Of a DNA stretch of 64,000 bases, positions 54,293-64,000 are shown in pieces (position 1 is the first letter of the stretch; the number at the start of each line of letters is the position of its first letter). This DNA comes from Mesaphorura yosii (Eukaryota > Arthropoda > Collembola > Poduromorpha > Tullbergiidae), in assembly GCA_009869945.1 (NCBI GenBank), contig WIXG01000019.1, positions 1 to 64,000 of the forward strand, written 5' to 3'. Both the position numbers and the translations under genes were made by a program. The notes below the pieces were generated by a model. That model searched no databases. It was not told where the DNA came from and was given only the letters and a program-made list of their open reading frames with translations.

Positions 54293-55478
54293 CTCAAATC
54301 TGTGATAAGAAACAGAGAGTTACGTTAGGATTGCTTTATTTATTTTGGGCTAAATAACTTTATGGCGTAAGTCAATCTGTATGCTCTTATGCGCCTAACG
54401 TTATTCGACGACTAAGAATAAAGGCTTCTGATATAGAAGCCTATATGTAGTCCAATGATAACATTACACCGTAGTCGGGGTCTTCTGTTAATAACTTAAG
54501 TTAAAAATAGGTAATTTATACAAAGCGCAAGACTAAAGACTCGACCTGGCTACCGACCTACTTAACCAAACCTTATGGATCATGGGAACTTGCGAACCAA
54601 TGACCTTGTCCTAATTAATTCCAGACGAAATTAACATTGCCTAGTATGATGACTGCCTAATTGGTTAGTCACTAATCGTAGAAAGTTTTCTGCTTCCAGG
54701 CTAATTCCTCTTACCAGATTCTTAGTTAATTTCAGACATTAGTTACTTACCGTAGGGCTCTAACACTGATATCAGTTTCCCCGCCTTCACCAGGTGGAAG
54801 TCGACGAACTACTCAAACTCAAGTCCAGTAACCCGTTCTTGAGCACTTGAACACTGATAAGACAATTAGTGTCACTGAAAACTGGCCAACATCAGGCTAA
54901 CTCAATGGGCAAAGTACAGCGGTTTTCGTATACAAGAATGCACGATATTCAAGAATGGGTTTAGCGTGTTCAGGACGTTGTGGACGAGGCAAATCGACAC
55001 TGTGATCAGAATAAGTTGAATTAATTAATTCGTGGGCTGACACGGACACGGTCCAACTTGGAAAATATGGCGTCCTTACGTCACGTGAGACCGACGTCAA
55101 ACTAAAAAATCTAACACGAAGCCTTATAGATGTTACAATAATAGGCAATGATAAAATTCTTGTTCTCTTTTTGTTCGCTGTTGTGGTGGGCTCTTCAGTT
55201 AGCATTGGCAGGCTACGCCATACGCCAGTCAGCCACTCGCGCTATAAAGCAGTGTTGCGTGAGTCTTCTATACTGGGGAAAGGTTCCCCGCACCAGCAGC
55301 GCGGGGGAATTGGGGTGCGATCATTTTTTGTCTGTGAGTGGGACTCTCCACCGCCCCTACTTCTCGGGCGTTGAACTACAGACCTCATAACCGTCCGTCC
55401 TCGTCGTCGTCGCCAGCAACCAGCATTCACCAACTGCCGTATCAGAACAGGCACAAGGCCCGGTCAACAATCAACCCG

Positions 55479-55503
55479 CACTGCGCACCCGTACGGCGCA
55501 GTG
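55479..55503. repeat. Perfect inverted repeat
   Basis: Arms cactgcgc (55479-55486) and gcgcagtg (55496-55503) flank a 9 bp spacer. It could form a hairpin or be paired factor sites. No function is assigned. Confidence 0.6.
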
Positions 55504-56339
55504 CGAAACCAAAGGCCCAGAATTTTCGCCAATTTCAGAAATTACGAAATAGGATGACTCATGCGCTGGTTCAGCTGGATGATGTCATGATAGCTAATTA
55601 TTCGCCAATTTTTGCACGGATTAACACTTCTTGTGCCGGTAGAATTCGCGTTTTGCAGAATTGGACACGATGTGTCGCACGTCGGGCAAGTTCGCCAGAG
55701 AAGGCGCAGATGCCCGGATTGTCCGCACGTTGTACTGCATTTCATAATTATCATTGAATGATCAACTAGTTTATCAGCGGAGACTGGATGAATTGAGTTT
55801 GGATATCGGGCTCTTCAAGCATCTTTGCCGTCAAATAAAGTTTCTGCGTGATTCGAGTCGAAGTTATGGCTGACTACTTCATTATCCCAATTCTATTCCT
55901 AGTCTGCATAAAATGTAAAATCTTTATACGAAATGGTTTTGTACAAATTCAGATCGGGTCCAGCAAGTTTGTTATGGCGTGAATGGCAGAAAGGTACCAG
56001 CCTAGGCTGGACCTGCCACCGGCCTAATGTCAAATGTAAAATGCGTCAGGCAGGAGCTGTTCGAGTTCGGGCTCGAATTGCGAGTGATTCGGTGTGATGA
56101 GTGGAATAGGAATTGCAAATGCAAAAAAAATGGGATCACTTCCATGAAGCGGAATCGAGTGAACGCTGCCAGCAGATGTTAATTAATGAGCTGCTCTCGC
56201 GAAGATAATGCTGAGGTCAGATATCAGGATTTTTCCAATCCCGACGCTCATTGAAAACGAGGCTGGCAGTCATAGTGTCAGAAGTCTCAAATGTGGAGTA
56301 CCGTTCGAATTGAGACTACGAAAAACGGTGGATGCCCAT

Positions 56340-56771
56340 CCTCAATTTGCCCACGCCACGCAGAGAGCGATGGGGCAAACAGAGATCCTGATGGACTGAC
56401 GCTGGTCCCTGGAAGTAGGGACGGTCACTGGTGTGGGACTTTACGTGCGTGGACACGCTCGCCCCATCGCATCTCCCCTCCACCTCTCTTCACGCTGGCC
56501 GTGCTGCGGAGCGGAAGCGGAGAAAATACGATTACCTGGGTCAGCGCCTCCAGTTCGTGTCCGTTGTTGTGGAGACGACTGGTGTGTGGGACCCAGAAGG
56601 CTTCCGCTTCGCGCGGCAGGTCGGCGTACGTGTTGGGGCCGTGACGGGGGAGAAGCGTGTCCCGTCTATCTCCTCCAGCGGCTGAGCTTGGCAGTGCAGT
56701 GTGGGAACGTGGCGTCGGTGCTGGGGACGCTGCCACTTGGGGAGCGGTTTGAGGAGGTCCTGCTCCTTTGA
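56340..56771 (+). pseudogene. Decayed retrotransposon-type remnant (reverse transcriptase C-terminal region)
   Basis: A locally GC-rich block reads like the C-terminal tail found after the reverse transcriptase domain in many invertebrate non-LTR-type elements. It has a PDGLTLVP motif near 56390, then VWDFTCVDTLAPSHL (about 56431-56475), a basic RKRRKYDYL stretch, VVVETTGVWDPEG near 56570, and YLLQRLSLAVQ near 56665-56700. These pieces fall in different frames. There is a break near 56400, an in-frame stop just after it, and another frame change near 56660. The copy is therefore dead. No upstream polymerase domain is visible. The resemblance is recalled from family patterns and was not searched. 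Confidence 0.55.
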
Positions 56772-57119
56772 GGATCTTTCTTCGTCTAATTTTAGTTTTT
56801 TAAATTTTATCTTTTATTTTATCTTTCCAACTTTCGGTCTTAGTCATATTAGCTTTTATTTCTAGCGAATTTAAGCATAATTGTAATGTAAGCTTTCGAA
56901 GGCGGTTCTGTAGCATTAATCGGTTCTTTGTAATGTAATAATCGAGCGAAATAAAATTCGAATTGTCAAATATCGAGATAATCCTGTAACAGAGATCTCG
57001 CCAGGACAGGGACCTATCAGTGTAATAACGCAGGTTACAAATGAAGCATCCCAACGCCAATAAATTCAACCATTCAATAGGAATTCTGTGCTTGTAGCAA
57101 AAACTGCAGAAAGTTAATT

Positions 57120-57125
57120 TTTATT
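57120..57125 (-). terminator. Polyadenylation signal, KIAA1143 homologue
   Basis: AATAAA on the minus strand, about 85 bp beyond the stop codon. Confidence 0.5.
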
Positions 57126-57206
57126 ATATTTACAACAGATAGACTGGATAAAACAAGATTTCGAAAATAAAAAGTGTACAGATTGCGGAAATGGGCACGC
57201 CATGTG

Positions 57207-57817
57207 TTACGTGTCGTCATCAACGTCATCGTCTTCTTCATTGTCAAACGATAACAAACTTTTGTTGCTGACTTTCTTGGCTTTCTCCGAGCTCTTTCGC
57301 TCCTTGTCATTGGCATCGTCGGTTGCTTTTCGTTTCTCCGGTTTCTTGAAAATCGGTTTTGCAGGTTCTGTTGGAATGAAATCAAAGCAAAATTAGCACA
57401 CAAAAGCAAACACGAATCCGATGCAAATGGGTGAGGATGGCCTCCTCTCCGTTACGCTGCCTACCTCCTCCCTTGGACTCCTTCTCACTGTCTTCAATGC
57501 CTAGAATCTTGTTGGCTTCTTCCTGCGTCAGGTCCCCTGTCTTGAGAACCACGACTGTTGGGCGCTCGTCATAACCGTCATTTTCGTCTTCTGGTTCACA
57601 AGCAGGAAGGGCTTCCCTCTGAAGAAAAAAATTAATGCGTAAAGCAGCTGCAAGTTGGGAGTCGGTACACCTTCTCGAGAGCGCTTATCTGTACCTTGGC
57701 GTCCACTGTCGTAGGTTCCTTGTACCCGATTTGCTCCTTCAGACGGCGCAGAAACGCCGGATCGGAAGGTTTTATGAAATCCACGCGGCCTTTCTTTCCT
57801 CCGCGTGGGGCAGCCAT
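57207..57817 (-). CDS. KIAA1143: KIAA1143 family protein, function unknown
   Basis: A small conserved eukaryotic protein without an established function. Three exons on the minus strand: 57817-57671, 57618-57465, 57367-57207 (153 aa, compared with 154 in human). The N-terminal block has VDFIKPSDPAFLRRLKEQIG (family pattern V-x-P-x-x-PAFL-R-KE-x-GY). The centre has RPTVVVLKTGDLTQEEANKI (family pattern P-x-VVVLK-GDL). A Lys-rich stretch leads to the acidic C-terminus with SLLSFDNEEDD, also diagnostic. Highly charged and probably disordered. It shares a 593 bp divergent promoter region with RAB5IF. Confidence 0.9.
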
Positions 57818-58410
57818 CGTGCTCCTTTCGAATCTGTAGAAGTAATCAAAACCGTTTCAACAACTAATACAATGAACAACGCACTATCATGAAACTTCAA
57901 ATTACCTGCTTCTTGTCCGTCAGAACGTTAAGAAGGTTCAATTCACAAATACTGCAGGTGTCGGGGTACGAGTCTAGAATTGGTCACCGAGGCTGGGCCG
58001 GAACTTGGAGAAATCTCTTCCGGATTTTTTCCAAGCTTGCTTCACTACTTTTGAATACATGATTAGAAGTCAAAAATGTTAGCAACTTGTGAATGGCGCA
58101 AAGAGAAAAATTTAAAACTCTTCCTTGAGATGATGAGGAGAGAAAAGTGGAATTGAGACTGCGTGTGGTTCAGGTTGTGTCAGCCCGAGTTAATTAAGGT
58201 TATAAGATTGACTACAGATCGGCACGGTGGTGCTTAGAGTATTAGCTTAAGCTCTAGAAATTAATGAAGACGGGCCGATAGAATTCACTCCTACAGTGGC
58301 AGGTAGTTTCCAGATTGCAAGTGCACAACGTTTGAAAGGTTCCATTCCGAATAGAGTGCCGGTCGCGTGTAGCGATTGATAGCGGCCGCAGAAATAAGAA
58401 AAACTGAAGA
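57818..58410. other. Divergent promoter region of KIAA1143 and RAB5IF
   Basis: 593 bp between the two start codons. No TATA box stands out on either strand, which suits a housekeeping bidirectional promoter. No gene is seen. Confidence 0.5.
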
Positions 58411-59144
58411 ATGAAATCTAGCACAAGTACCAGCAATTCCAGAACGAAAGATGAACAGTCCGCCGCCACAACCTGGGCAAAGTTTGTTACGGCTCAGTCT
58501 GAATGGCCAGATAAGGTAAGGCCCTTCCGCCTTAGTTAGTCTGCCTGGCTAATAACTTAATTGTCGCTAAGGGAAGCCACTGGGAAATTAACCCTCTTTG
58601 TCCCTGGCCATGTATTATGAATGTGCTGGCAAATAAAAGTGCTAGCAACATAAATGCAAATGTCCGTTCAGTGTCTTCAACGAATTGAATGCAGAAAATC
58701 CATAAAGTGTGCTTTGCTTTTAGGACGAGTTCTTGGACGTGATCTACTGGCTACGTCAAGTGGTTGGCATATTCCTTGGACTGATTTGGGGCGTGATTCC
58801 ATTGACTGGAATGTTCGGTCTCGTACTCTTCTTCCTGTTCAATGCTGGATGCATTTATCTCTACAGCTCCGTCTTCCAAAAAATTGACGACGAAGAATAT
58901 GGAGGCATATTCGAGATTGCTTGCAAAGAAGGATTCATGACATCATTTGCAGGGTTTCTTGTAAGTATTTGATGAACAATGATTTTATGGTTCAATTCCT
59001 TAGTCAGTCGGCTTCCCAAAGTTTGTCTCAATGCGTATGATTGCCTGATTACGTTGTAACTGTTCTTTTGCTTGGCAGGTGACGTGGATCATTATCTACA
59101 CAGGGCTGCACTTTTCAGAAACCGATTTCGTGACTCCGCCGTAA
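58411..59144 (+). CDS. RAB5IF: RAB5-interacting factor (C20orf24/RCAF1/OPTI family)
   Basis: A small multi-pass membrane protein. In mammals it partners TMCO1 in an ER insertase-associated complex and has also been linked to respirasome assembly. Three exons: 58411-58515, 58724-58960, 59079-59144 (135 aa; human about 129). Family motifs are clear: WPDKDEFLDVIYWLRQ, GLIWGVIPLTG, NAGCIYLYSSV, IDDEEYGG and KEGFMTSFAGFLVTWIIIY, with three hydrophobic spans. Poly(A) signals lie at 59273-59278 and 59305-59310, the second immediately before the tRNA gene on the opposite strand. It is divergent from KIAA1143. Confidence 0.94.
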
Positions 59145-59304
59145 TTTGTCAATCCAGTCTTAGGAATTACGACTCCAGTCACTGTCAGTCCAACAATTTG
59201 ATTGCAATGAGCTAAAAATAAGCATATTTACGTGCAAAAATAGTAATTTTGTGTTCTTTGTGTGTATGAATGAATAAATTGAATTTTGTATAGAAATTAA
59301 TCAA

Positions 59305-59310
59305 AATAAA
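59305..59310 (+). terminator. Polyadenylation signal, RAB5IF
   Basis: AATAAA about 160 bp after the stop codon, with another copy at 59273-59278. Confidence 0.5.
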
Positions 59311-59333
59311 CCGTGCAAAAAGTGTTAATTGCA

Positions 59334-59406
59334 CATCCCTGACGAGGATCGAACTCGCGGCCTTTGGATTAGAAGTCCAACGCGCTATCCACTGCGCCAC
59401 AGGGAC
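59334..59406 (-). tRNA. tRNA-Arg (anticodon TCT)
   Basis: On the minus strand a 73 nt cloverleaf starts gtccctg and closes with cagggat plus a G discriminator (59334). It has D-arm box A tggcgcagtgg, anticodon stem-loop ggacttctaatcc with anticodon TCT, and T-arm box B ggttcgatcc-like (agttcgatcct). The acceptor stem pairs fully, with one G-U at the first position. No intron and no encoded CCA, as expected for a nuclear tRNA. Confidence 0.95.
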
Positions 59407-59751
59407 GTTGGTAGCCGTTCTTTGGTTTTAACTATACATGAAAGGAGAGGTGAACGATGCACACAACCATGTGAGAGTGTCTCATTGGTACGGCTTTACG
59501 CAGCTGCTTCGTCTCATCTTTGCCTCATTTTCATTAGTCCAACTTTAGCCTGGTCAAATGCACCATTTTTCTCAGGTGCTTATGATAGCAAGATCAATTC
59601 TGACAGGTCGTATCTCCGCATTCGGGCGAGTTTAAAGCTAAAATTTTGGTGCATGAATAGAAGATATTTTTAAAAAATTAGGCTAGAGTGAGATTGGAAT
59701 ATTCACCAAGGCATGTCAGTTTTGGATTGACATTTCATAAGCATTATCGAA

Positions 59752-59757
59752 TTTATT
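59752..59757 (-). terminator. Polyadenylation signal, RGK gene
   Basis: AATAAA on the minus strand, about 135 bp beyond the RGK stop codon. Confidence 0.45.
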
Positions 59758-59891
59758 ATTCATAACTCAATACTTAATCAAGGCACATTTACATAATGCA
59801 TTATAAATACGCAAAGTACCGGCACACGTAAGAAACATATTTACACTGATCAATGAGGCCGTAAAAATTCCAGAAGTAAAGTTGCCAGACG

Positions 59892-62800
59892 CTAAAGTAT
59901 ATGCAGATTTTCGCAGTTTCGAAATTTTGCGTCTTCCTTTCCAAACACCCAAGTCAGCATCTGTCTTGCCTTCACACTCGCCCTGAAGATTCCGCGATGC
60001 TTCAACCAACCCTCTGGGGTACCTGGGAAGTAAAGTAAAAAGTGCCAATTTTTTGGAACTCAATTCTCCTCAACTACCATTCATAATTCATATTTTTCTA
60101 ACCTGTCTGGGCTTGCTTAAGTCTTATTTGGTGCAGAAGGCCAACCAGGAGTTCGTCAACATTGTGATTAATCCCTACAGAGACCTCAATGAACTTCACA
60201 CGAAATGAAACGGCGAGACATCGCCCATCTGCGAAAAAAATAAAAGACCAAAACAATTAAGCAACTTTCAGGCGTCACTGACGTGTCCAGTAAAATTCAA
60301 AAATGGGACCTTGCGTCGAGACAGCACGGCTTCGGGCGAGGTCAATTTTGTTTCCAACTACGACGATTGCTCTTGTGTGTATCAAATCCCATTCTTCGAG
60401 CCTTCGCAGCTCAGCTTCAACCTTCTGATACGTCGCCCGGTCCACGACAGAGTAGATCAGCAGAAATGCGTCGGGTAAATTATCGCGATTCAGTTCCGTC
60501 TAAAAATGAGCAATTAGGAATAGTTGACAAGGCATAATGAAATGACCCACAATTGCAGTATGCAATCTTACCTTTGGATTGTACATCTTGAAGAAGGTCA
60601 GATCAGCCTCTTCCCCATTGAGCATGACGCTCACAGTTTCCTCTCCTTCCACTTCTGAAATGTGTAGAGATCGAGATATAGTGAGTATTCGGGAATTTCT
60701 CTTATATCGTCTAACGCTTCTTTCTTTCGCTTACCATTTTGCCTGTCGTAGGCGTTGATGCCCTCCGAGGTCATAAACTGGCTCACGATGCTTGATTTGC
60801 CCACTCCCCTGGCGCCGATCATGGCCACGCGGTGGTTGGGGGCTGCCTGGCTTGGTTGAGTGCGCATGTTTTGAAGCAAATTGTGAGGCAGTGACGCTCG
60901 CGGACCCTTCGGACTTGGCAACGGCGACCGCTGACCGGGCTGGACATTCGAGGGAAGGAGGAGCCCATCGTCAGACACCAGCGTCTCGTTTCGGGGCACT
61001 TCGGGTGTGGTAGAGGGCGAGGGAATCAGACTGTTGCTTCGTGAGCGCCTCCTCCGGAACGAGTCGCCACGGTTGATAATTCCTAAAGACAGAATAGAAA
61101 CAATGTACTAATTAATATTAGCCAAGTCATTGTGCCATTGCTGGCTGAAATCGTGTCGCAAGAAAGATATTTGCATCTTGAAAAATGATCTGCTACATAA
61201 AGACACTCCTTCAGAAGATTCATGCTTATTAATAAAATGCCTAACGTGTACTGAGAGTGTTCAACCCGACAAGCCACAAGTGCAGAATTTGGAACCGAGA
61301 CAACTTACGGTCATTTCCCTTCTTCTCTGCATCTGCATGCATAAATTCTAGAAATTAGTCGCATGGCATGCACTGTCACACAATCTCCTTAGCGTAGCGC
61401 ATCTCCTGCACTCACTCGTGCTGAAGTCCTTCAAATAGGAAAACTTGGAGAACTTCATCAGGAGAAAAGTGGTTCATGAAGTCGACGACGATGCATGCAA
61501 GTATTTCTACACGGGCATCATTTTTTATCTTTTTATTGCCTGATCACAAGATAAAGTGATAAAATCCAAAGCTGACTACATTCGAGTCAGTGCATTATGC
61601 AGACTTCAAAATGTTTACAAAATTCGCGAATTCTTCAAGAATTTGGAACAAGACAAGTCATTTAAGGCAGAGGCAGGCAGGAAATATGAGAAATGGTTAG
61701 AACGCGTGGGCGGTCAGAATTGAGAGCTACTTATAAAAGTGATCTGCTCTCAAAATGGTCCGAGCTATTTGGCTGTGATTTCTGCCATTTCACACTATGA
61801 AAATTGAATTCTCGCGAAAACAGTTTAGAGACATGCAATTCGTGCATGTATGCCGTTCCCGAAAGTTCAAGGTCTATGGAATTCCCAAATTCCCAACTCG
61901 GGTTTTAAAGATGGTCATTATTTTGCATGTGAGAATCAAAAGTCTGAGCACGGCAGATGGACATCAGCATAATGGGCCTCCTTATGGCCAAAGACACATG
62001 TTTCAAACTTCGGACAGACTCCTGAGCTTTCATGACGCCGTCGGCGCCTATTTTCCAGTTGTGAACTTTGTATTTGCCGAAAATACTTTAAAATGCGATT
62101 TGAGTGTGAAGTGTGCACAAATCCCACTTTCATGAGATTGCATTCTCGCGTGTTTTGCATCTTCTCCATAAAATATCAAATTATGCCATGCCTTGGCGAT
62201 GGCTTTTGGCGTAGCGTGGTTTGGCTCGTGCTCGTTTAGTTTGGCAGGCAGTTACGGCCCATCGACTGTATCGACGACTTTCCTTCACTCTTCACGCTCC
62301 GGCTTAACCCACATGAAACGGAGCCTTTTGCCTTTTCAACTTAATCTCCGTGCTGCCCGAGAGCCTGTTGGGCTCGGTTTCTGGTCTGCCCTGCCGCCGC
62401 CGCCCGTCCCGGCACTACGCAAAAGTGCTTCACATAAATAAAAGAAGTAAAATTGGCACGCTATCATATCATCATAGCCTCCGCATCCTATTTTTGTTAC
62501 ATCCAAATTATTACATGAACGATGCAAAGTGTTTGAAGTGTACGTGGAAATATGCACAGAGCACAGTGAAATGTGTTGCATGATTTCACTCAGCCAAATT
62601 TCCGTCGTCTCGTGCATCATGCAGCGAGCAGCGCAGGCAGAGGAGGATTAATTATGTAAGCAGAATACTGGGAAGCTAGGATACTATAATGTGAGGCGAT
62701 AATGGGCTCATTATGTAATGCCTGTCACATAGCTGTTAATTTCGGTGGTTAGACAATTAAGACAGACCCACACAAGGCAAGGCTGATTCGTGGTACCTTT

Positions 62801-63673
62801 GGGCGTGACGCTAAAGGATCGAAGACGGTAGGACTCCTCGTCGTCGTCGTCCAGCGGTCCGCCTGGGTCAGGCACGTCCAGAAGACTCGGCTGCGAAGGC
62901 CTCGAGTCCCTTTCGCCACGATGCGAGTGCGAGTTGTGTGAGTGATTCGCGCTTGCGTTCGCACTCGAGCGTGCAGTGCTTGACCTGGTCACCTGAGGCG
63001 ATTTGGGAAGCCCCGACGGCTTGTTGGAGGATGGACGTCGATTGGCGAGGACGGGGGAGTCTTCCGGAGTCGCGATGATGGGAATTCCTCCCGGCCTCTT
63101 TTCTTTGTCCAATGTCGACTTATCTGACCCTCTCCGGTCTGCGAGTCTGCGGCTCATTTTAGGGGAGTTCCGCGGAGTGCCCTGTGCGGGCGGGGTCGCC
63201 TGATGCTGCTGTGCTTGAGGAGGCGGTGTTCCGTGCAGCGAGTGGTTGCTCATTTCGAGCGAGTTGCTGGTGATGAGTTTTCCTGAACTGGGCACTTTTC
63301 TGAGGAAGGGGTTATATGAGTCTTGGCAGTTTTCACTTTCACTCCCGAGGAGGACACCTTCACTGGAGGCCAAGTCGAGGTGCTTTTGCTGGTCGCACAG
63401 GCCGCGCTCTCGCTTCTTGACTCTTGGCTTGTTCGATCCGATCACACGAGCCGATTGAGAGCGATGCGCGGCTGCGTTGGTGCGCTGCCTGAGGTGCTTG
63501 TTGGGAGCAGCAGCAGAAGAAGCGGAGACGGCCCGAAATGATTCTCGGGAAGTTTGCCCAATTTCGTGAGGATGAAATCCGCTGGCTTCCGTGCCCATCG
63601 CCCCACACACAGAAGCTGAACGACCTTTCGACGCCATAATACTCTCGTAGTACGACTCGTGCTCAAGTGTCAT
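59892..63673 (-). CDS. RGK-family small GTPase (Rad/Gem/Kir/Rem-like)
   Basis: RGK proteins are Ras-like GTPases that inhibit voltage-gated calcium channels and influence the cytoskeleton. Six exons on the minus strand: 63673-62797, 61082-60735, 60654-60572, 60499-60310, 60228-60103, 60022-59892 (584 aa). A long Ser/Pro/His-rich N-terminal extension ends in YRLRSFSVTPKG and INRGDSFRRRRSRSNSL, a typical RGK pre-domain block with likely 14-3-3 or phosphorylation sites. The G domain has G1 GARGVGKSS (about 382-390), G4 NKID (486-489) and a G5-like EVSVG. Instead of Ras DxxG the G3/switch II region reads FFKMYNPK; RGKs usually have a D-x-WE pattern. The protein ends FRNCENLHIL, matching the RGK C-terminal motif with a Cys seven residues from the end, and lacks a CaaX box. 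The C-terminal frame was chosen by splice phase. Confidence 0.88.
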
Positions 63674-64000
63674 AGCGGAGAACTGATGCGGCGGTGATCA
63701 ACCGGGATTCTCGATCAGATGACGCTCAGATGAAGATGATGCAACGGAAATAACGGAACGCGAACGGATAAAAAGATGATTTCACTCAAGCGGACGACAC
63801 GACGTCGGTTCGAATCATCGAGAAGGTAAGTCAAAGAAAAGACAACTTAAAATCTTACTTCAATTAAGTCTTTAAAGTAGTTCACAACTCCAGAAATGGC
63901 GCAAGTAGTCACTGGCGAGTTAATTAATTATATGGTTTATTTTATCAGCTTTCTTCGAGTTTCGACTTCGCTTTCCAGAAGTTTGTCCGATGAAGATGAA
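63674..64000. other. 5' flank of the RGK gene
   Basis: 327 bp upstream of the RGK start codon on its strand, running to the window edge. It is presumably 5' UTR and promoter. No other coding signal is visible. Confidence 0.4.

Larger units (their letters stand above)
54293..57206. other. Region between MEP-1 and KIAA1143
   Basis: About 2.9 kb without an intact gene. It holds the MEP-1 promoter and 5' UTR at the left, a GC-rich structured segment at 55240-55380, an inverted repeat at 55479-55503, and a decayed reverse-transcriptase-type remnant at about 56340-56771. The KIAA1143 3' UTR, with a minus-strand poly(A) signal at 57120-57125, is at the right. Confidence 0.5.
59145..59891. other. 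Convergent region of RAB5IF and the RGK gene, with a tRNA
   Basis: 747 bp containing the RAB5IF 3' UTR (AATAAA at 59273-59278 and 59305-59310), the tRNA-Arg gene at 59334-59406 and the RGK 3' UTR (minus-strand poly(A) signal at 59752-59757). Confidence 0.5.

Noticed and set aside
55338-55757. 139-codon plus-strand open frame
   Set aside because: Basic, low-complexity composition without family motifs. It overlaps a structured GC-rich segment and an inverted repeat, and its codon use does not look selected.
59212-59400. 62-codon minus-strand open frame
   Set aside because: Its N-terminal part is simply the tRNA-Arg gene read as protein, and the rest is AT-rich 3' flank.
59767-60022. Alternative frame for the last RGK exon
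   Set aside because: That frame continues to 59767 but does not fit the splice phase of the preceding exon and lacks the RGK terminal motif; the phase-correct frame ends at 59892 with the expected Cys-containing tail.

Overview
The window is a gene-dense, intron-rich animal nuclear locus. It holds fourteen protein-coding genes, all read through spliced gene models that I assembled by hand from splice sites, reading-frame continuity and family conservation. Thirteen complete models (all except INTS1, which is cut by the window edge) give exon sums divisible by three. Most introns are 60-100 nt with GT-AG ends. An arthropod-type chitin synthase, MEP-1, a CBFB with the N-terminal extension of insect Brother proteins, and single NR4A (Hr38) and CHD6-9 (Kismet) genes point to an ecdysozoan, most likely an arthropod. 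I cannot place it more precisely from sequence alone.

Layout, left to right. INTS1 (-, N-terminus only, runs off the left edge) is head-to-head with PIGN (+). The CHD6-9/Kismet chromatin remodeller follows (+, 28 coding exons, about 3,759 aa), then importin beta-1 KPNB1 (+), then a chitin synthase (+, 19 exons, 1,562 aa). A 2.5 kb non-coding stretch carrying four perfect cAMP-response elements precedes the nuclear receptor NR4A (+). NR4A converges on mitochondrial FARS2 (-), which carries a tRNA-derived SINE with an intact target-site duplication in one intron. FARS2 is head-to-head with katanin p80 KATNB1 (+). KATNB1 converges on CBFB (-, long introns), which is head-to-head with SNRPD1 (+). 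SNRPD1 converges on MEP-1 (-). A 2.9 kb region follows with a decayed reverse-transcriptase-type remnant. Then come KIAA1143 (-) head-to-head with RAB5IF (+), a tRNA-Arg(TCT) (-), and an RGK-family small GTPase (-).

The genes are mostly unrelated housekeeping and developmental genes (RNA processing, nuclear import, GPI-anchor synthesis, chromatin, cytoskeleton, cuticle), so this is not an operon or cluster. The recurring theme is alternating divergent and convergent pairs with short shared intergenic spaces. I found no CRISPR array, bacterial-type operon or obviously new multigene system. The most notable signals are the CRE cluster upstream of NR4A, the young-looking SINE, a long acidic insertion that splits chromodomain 1 of the CHD protein, and an RGK GTPase with a degenerate G3/switch II but a conserved C-terminal RGK motif.
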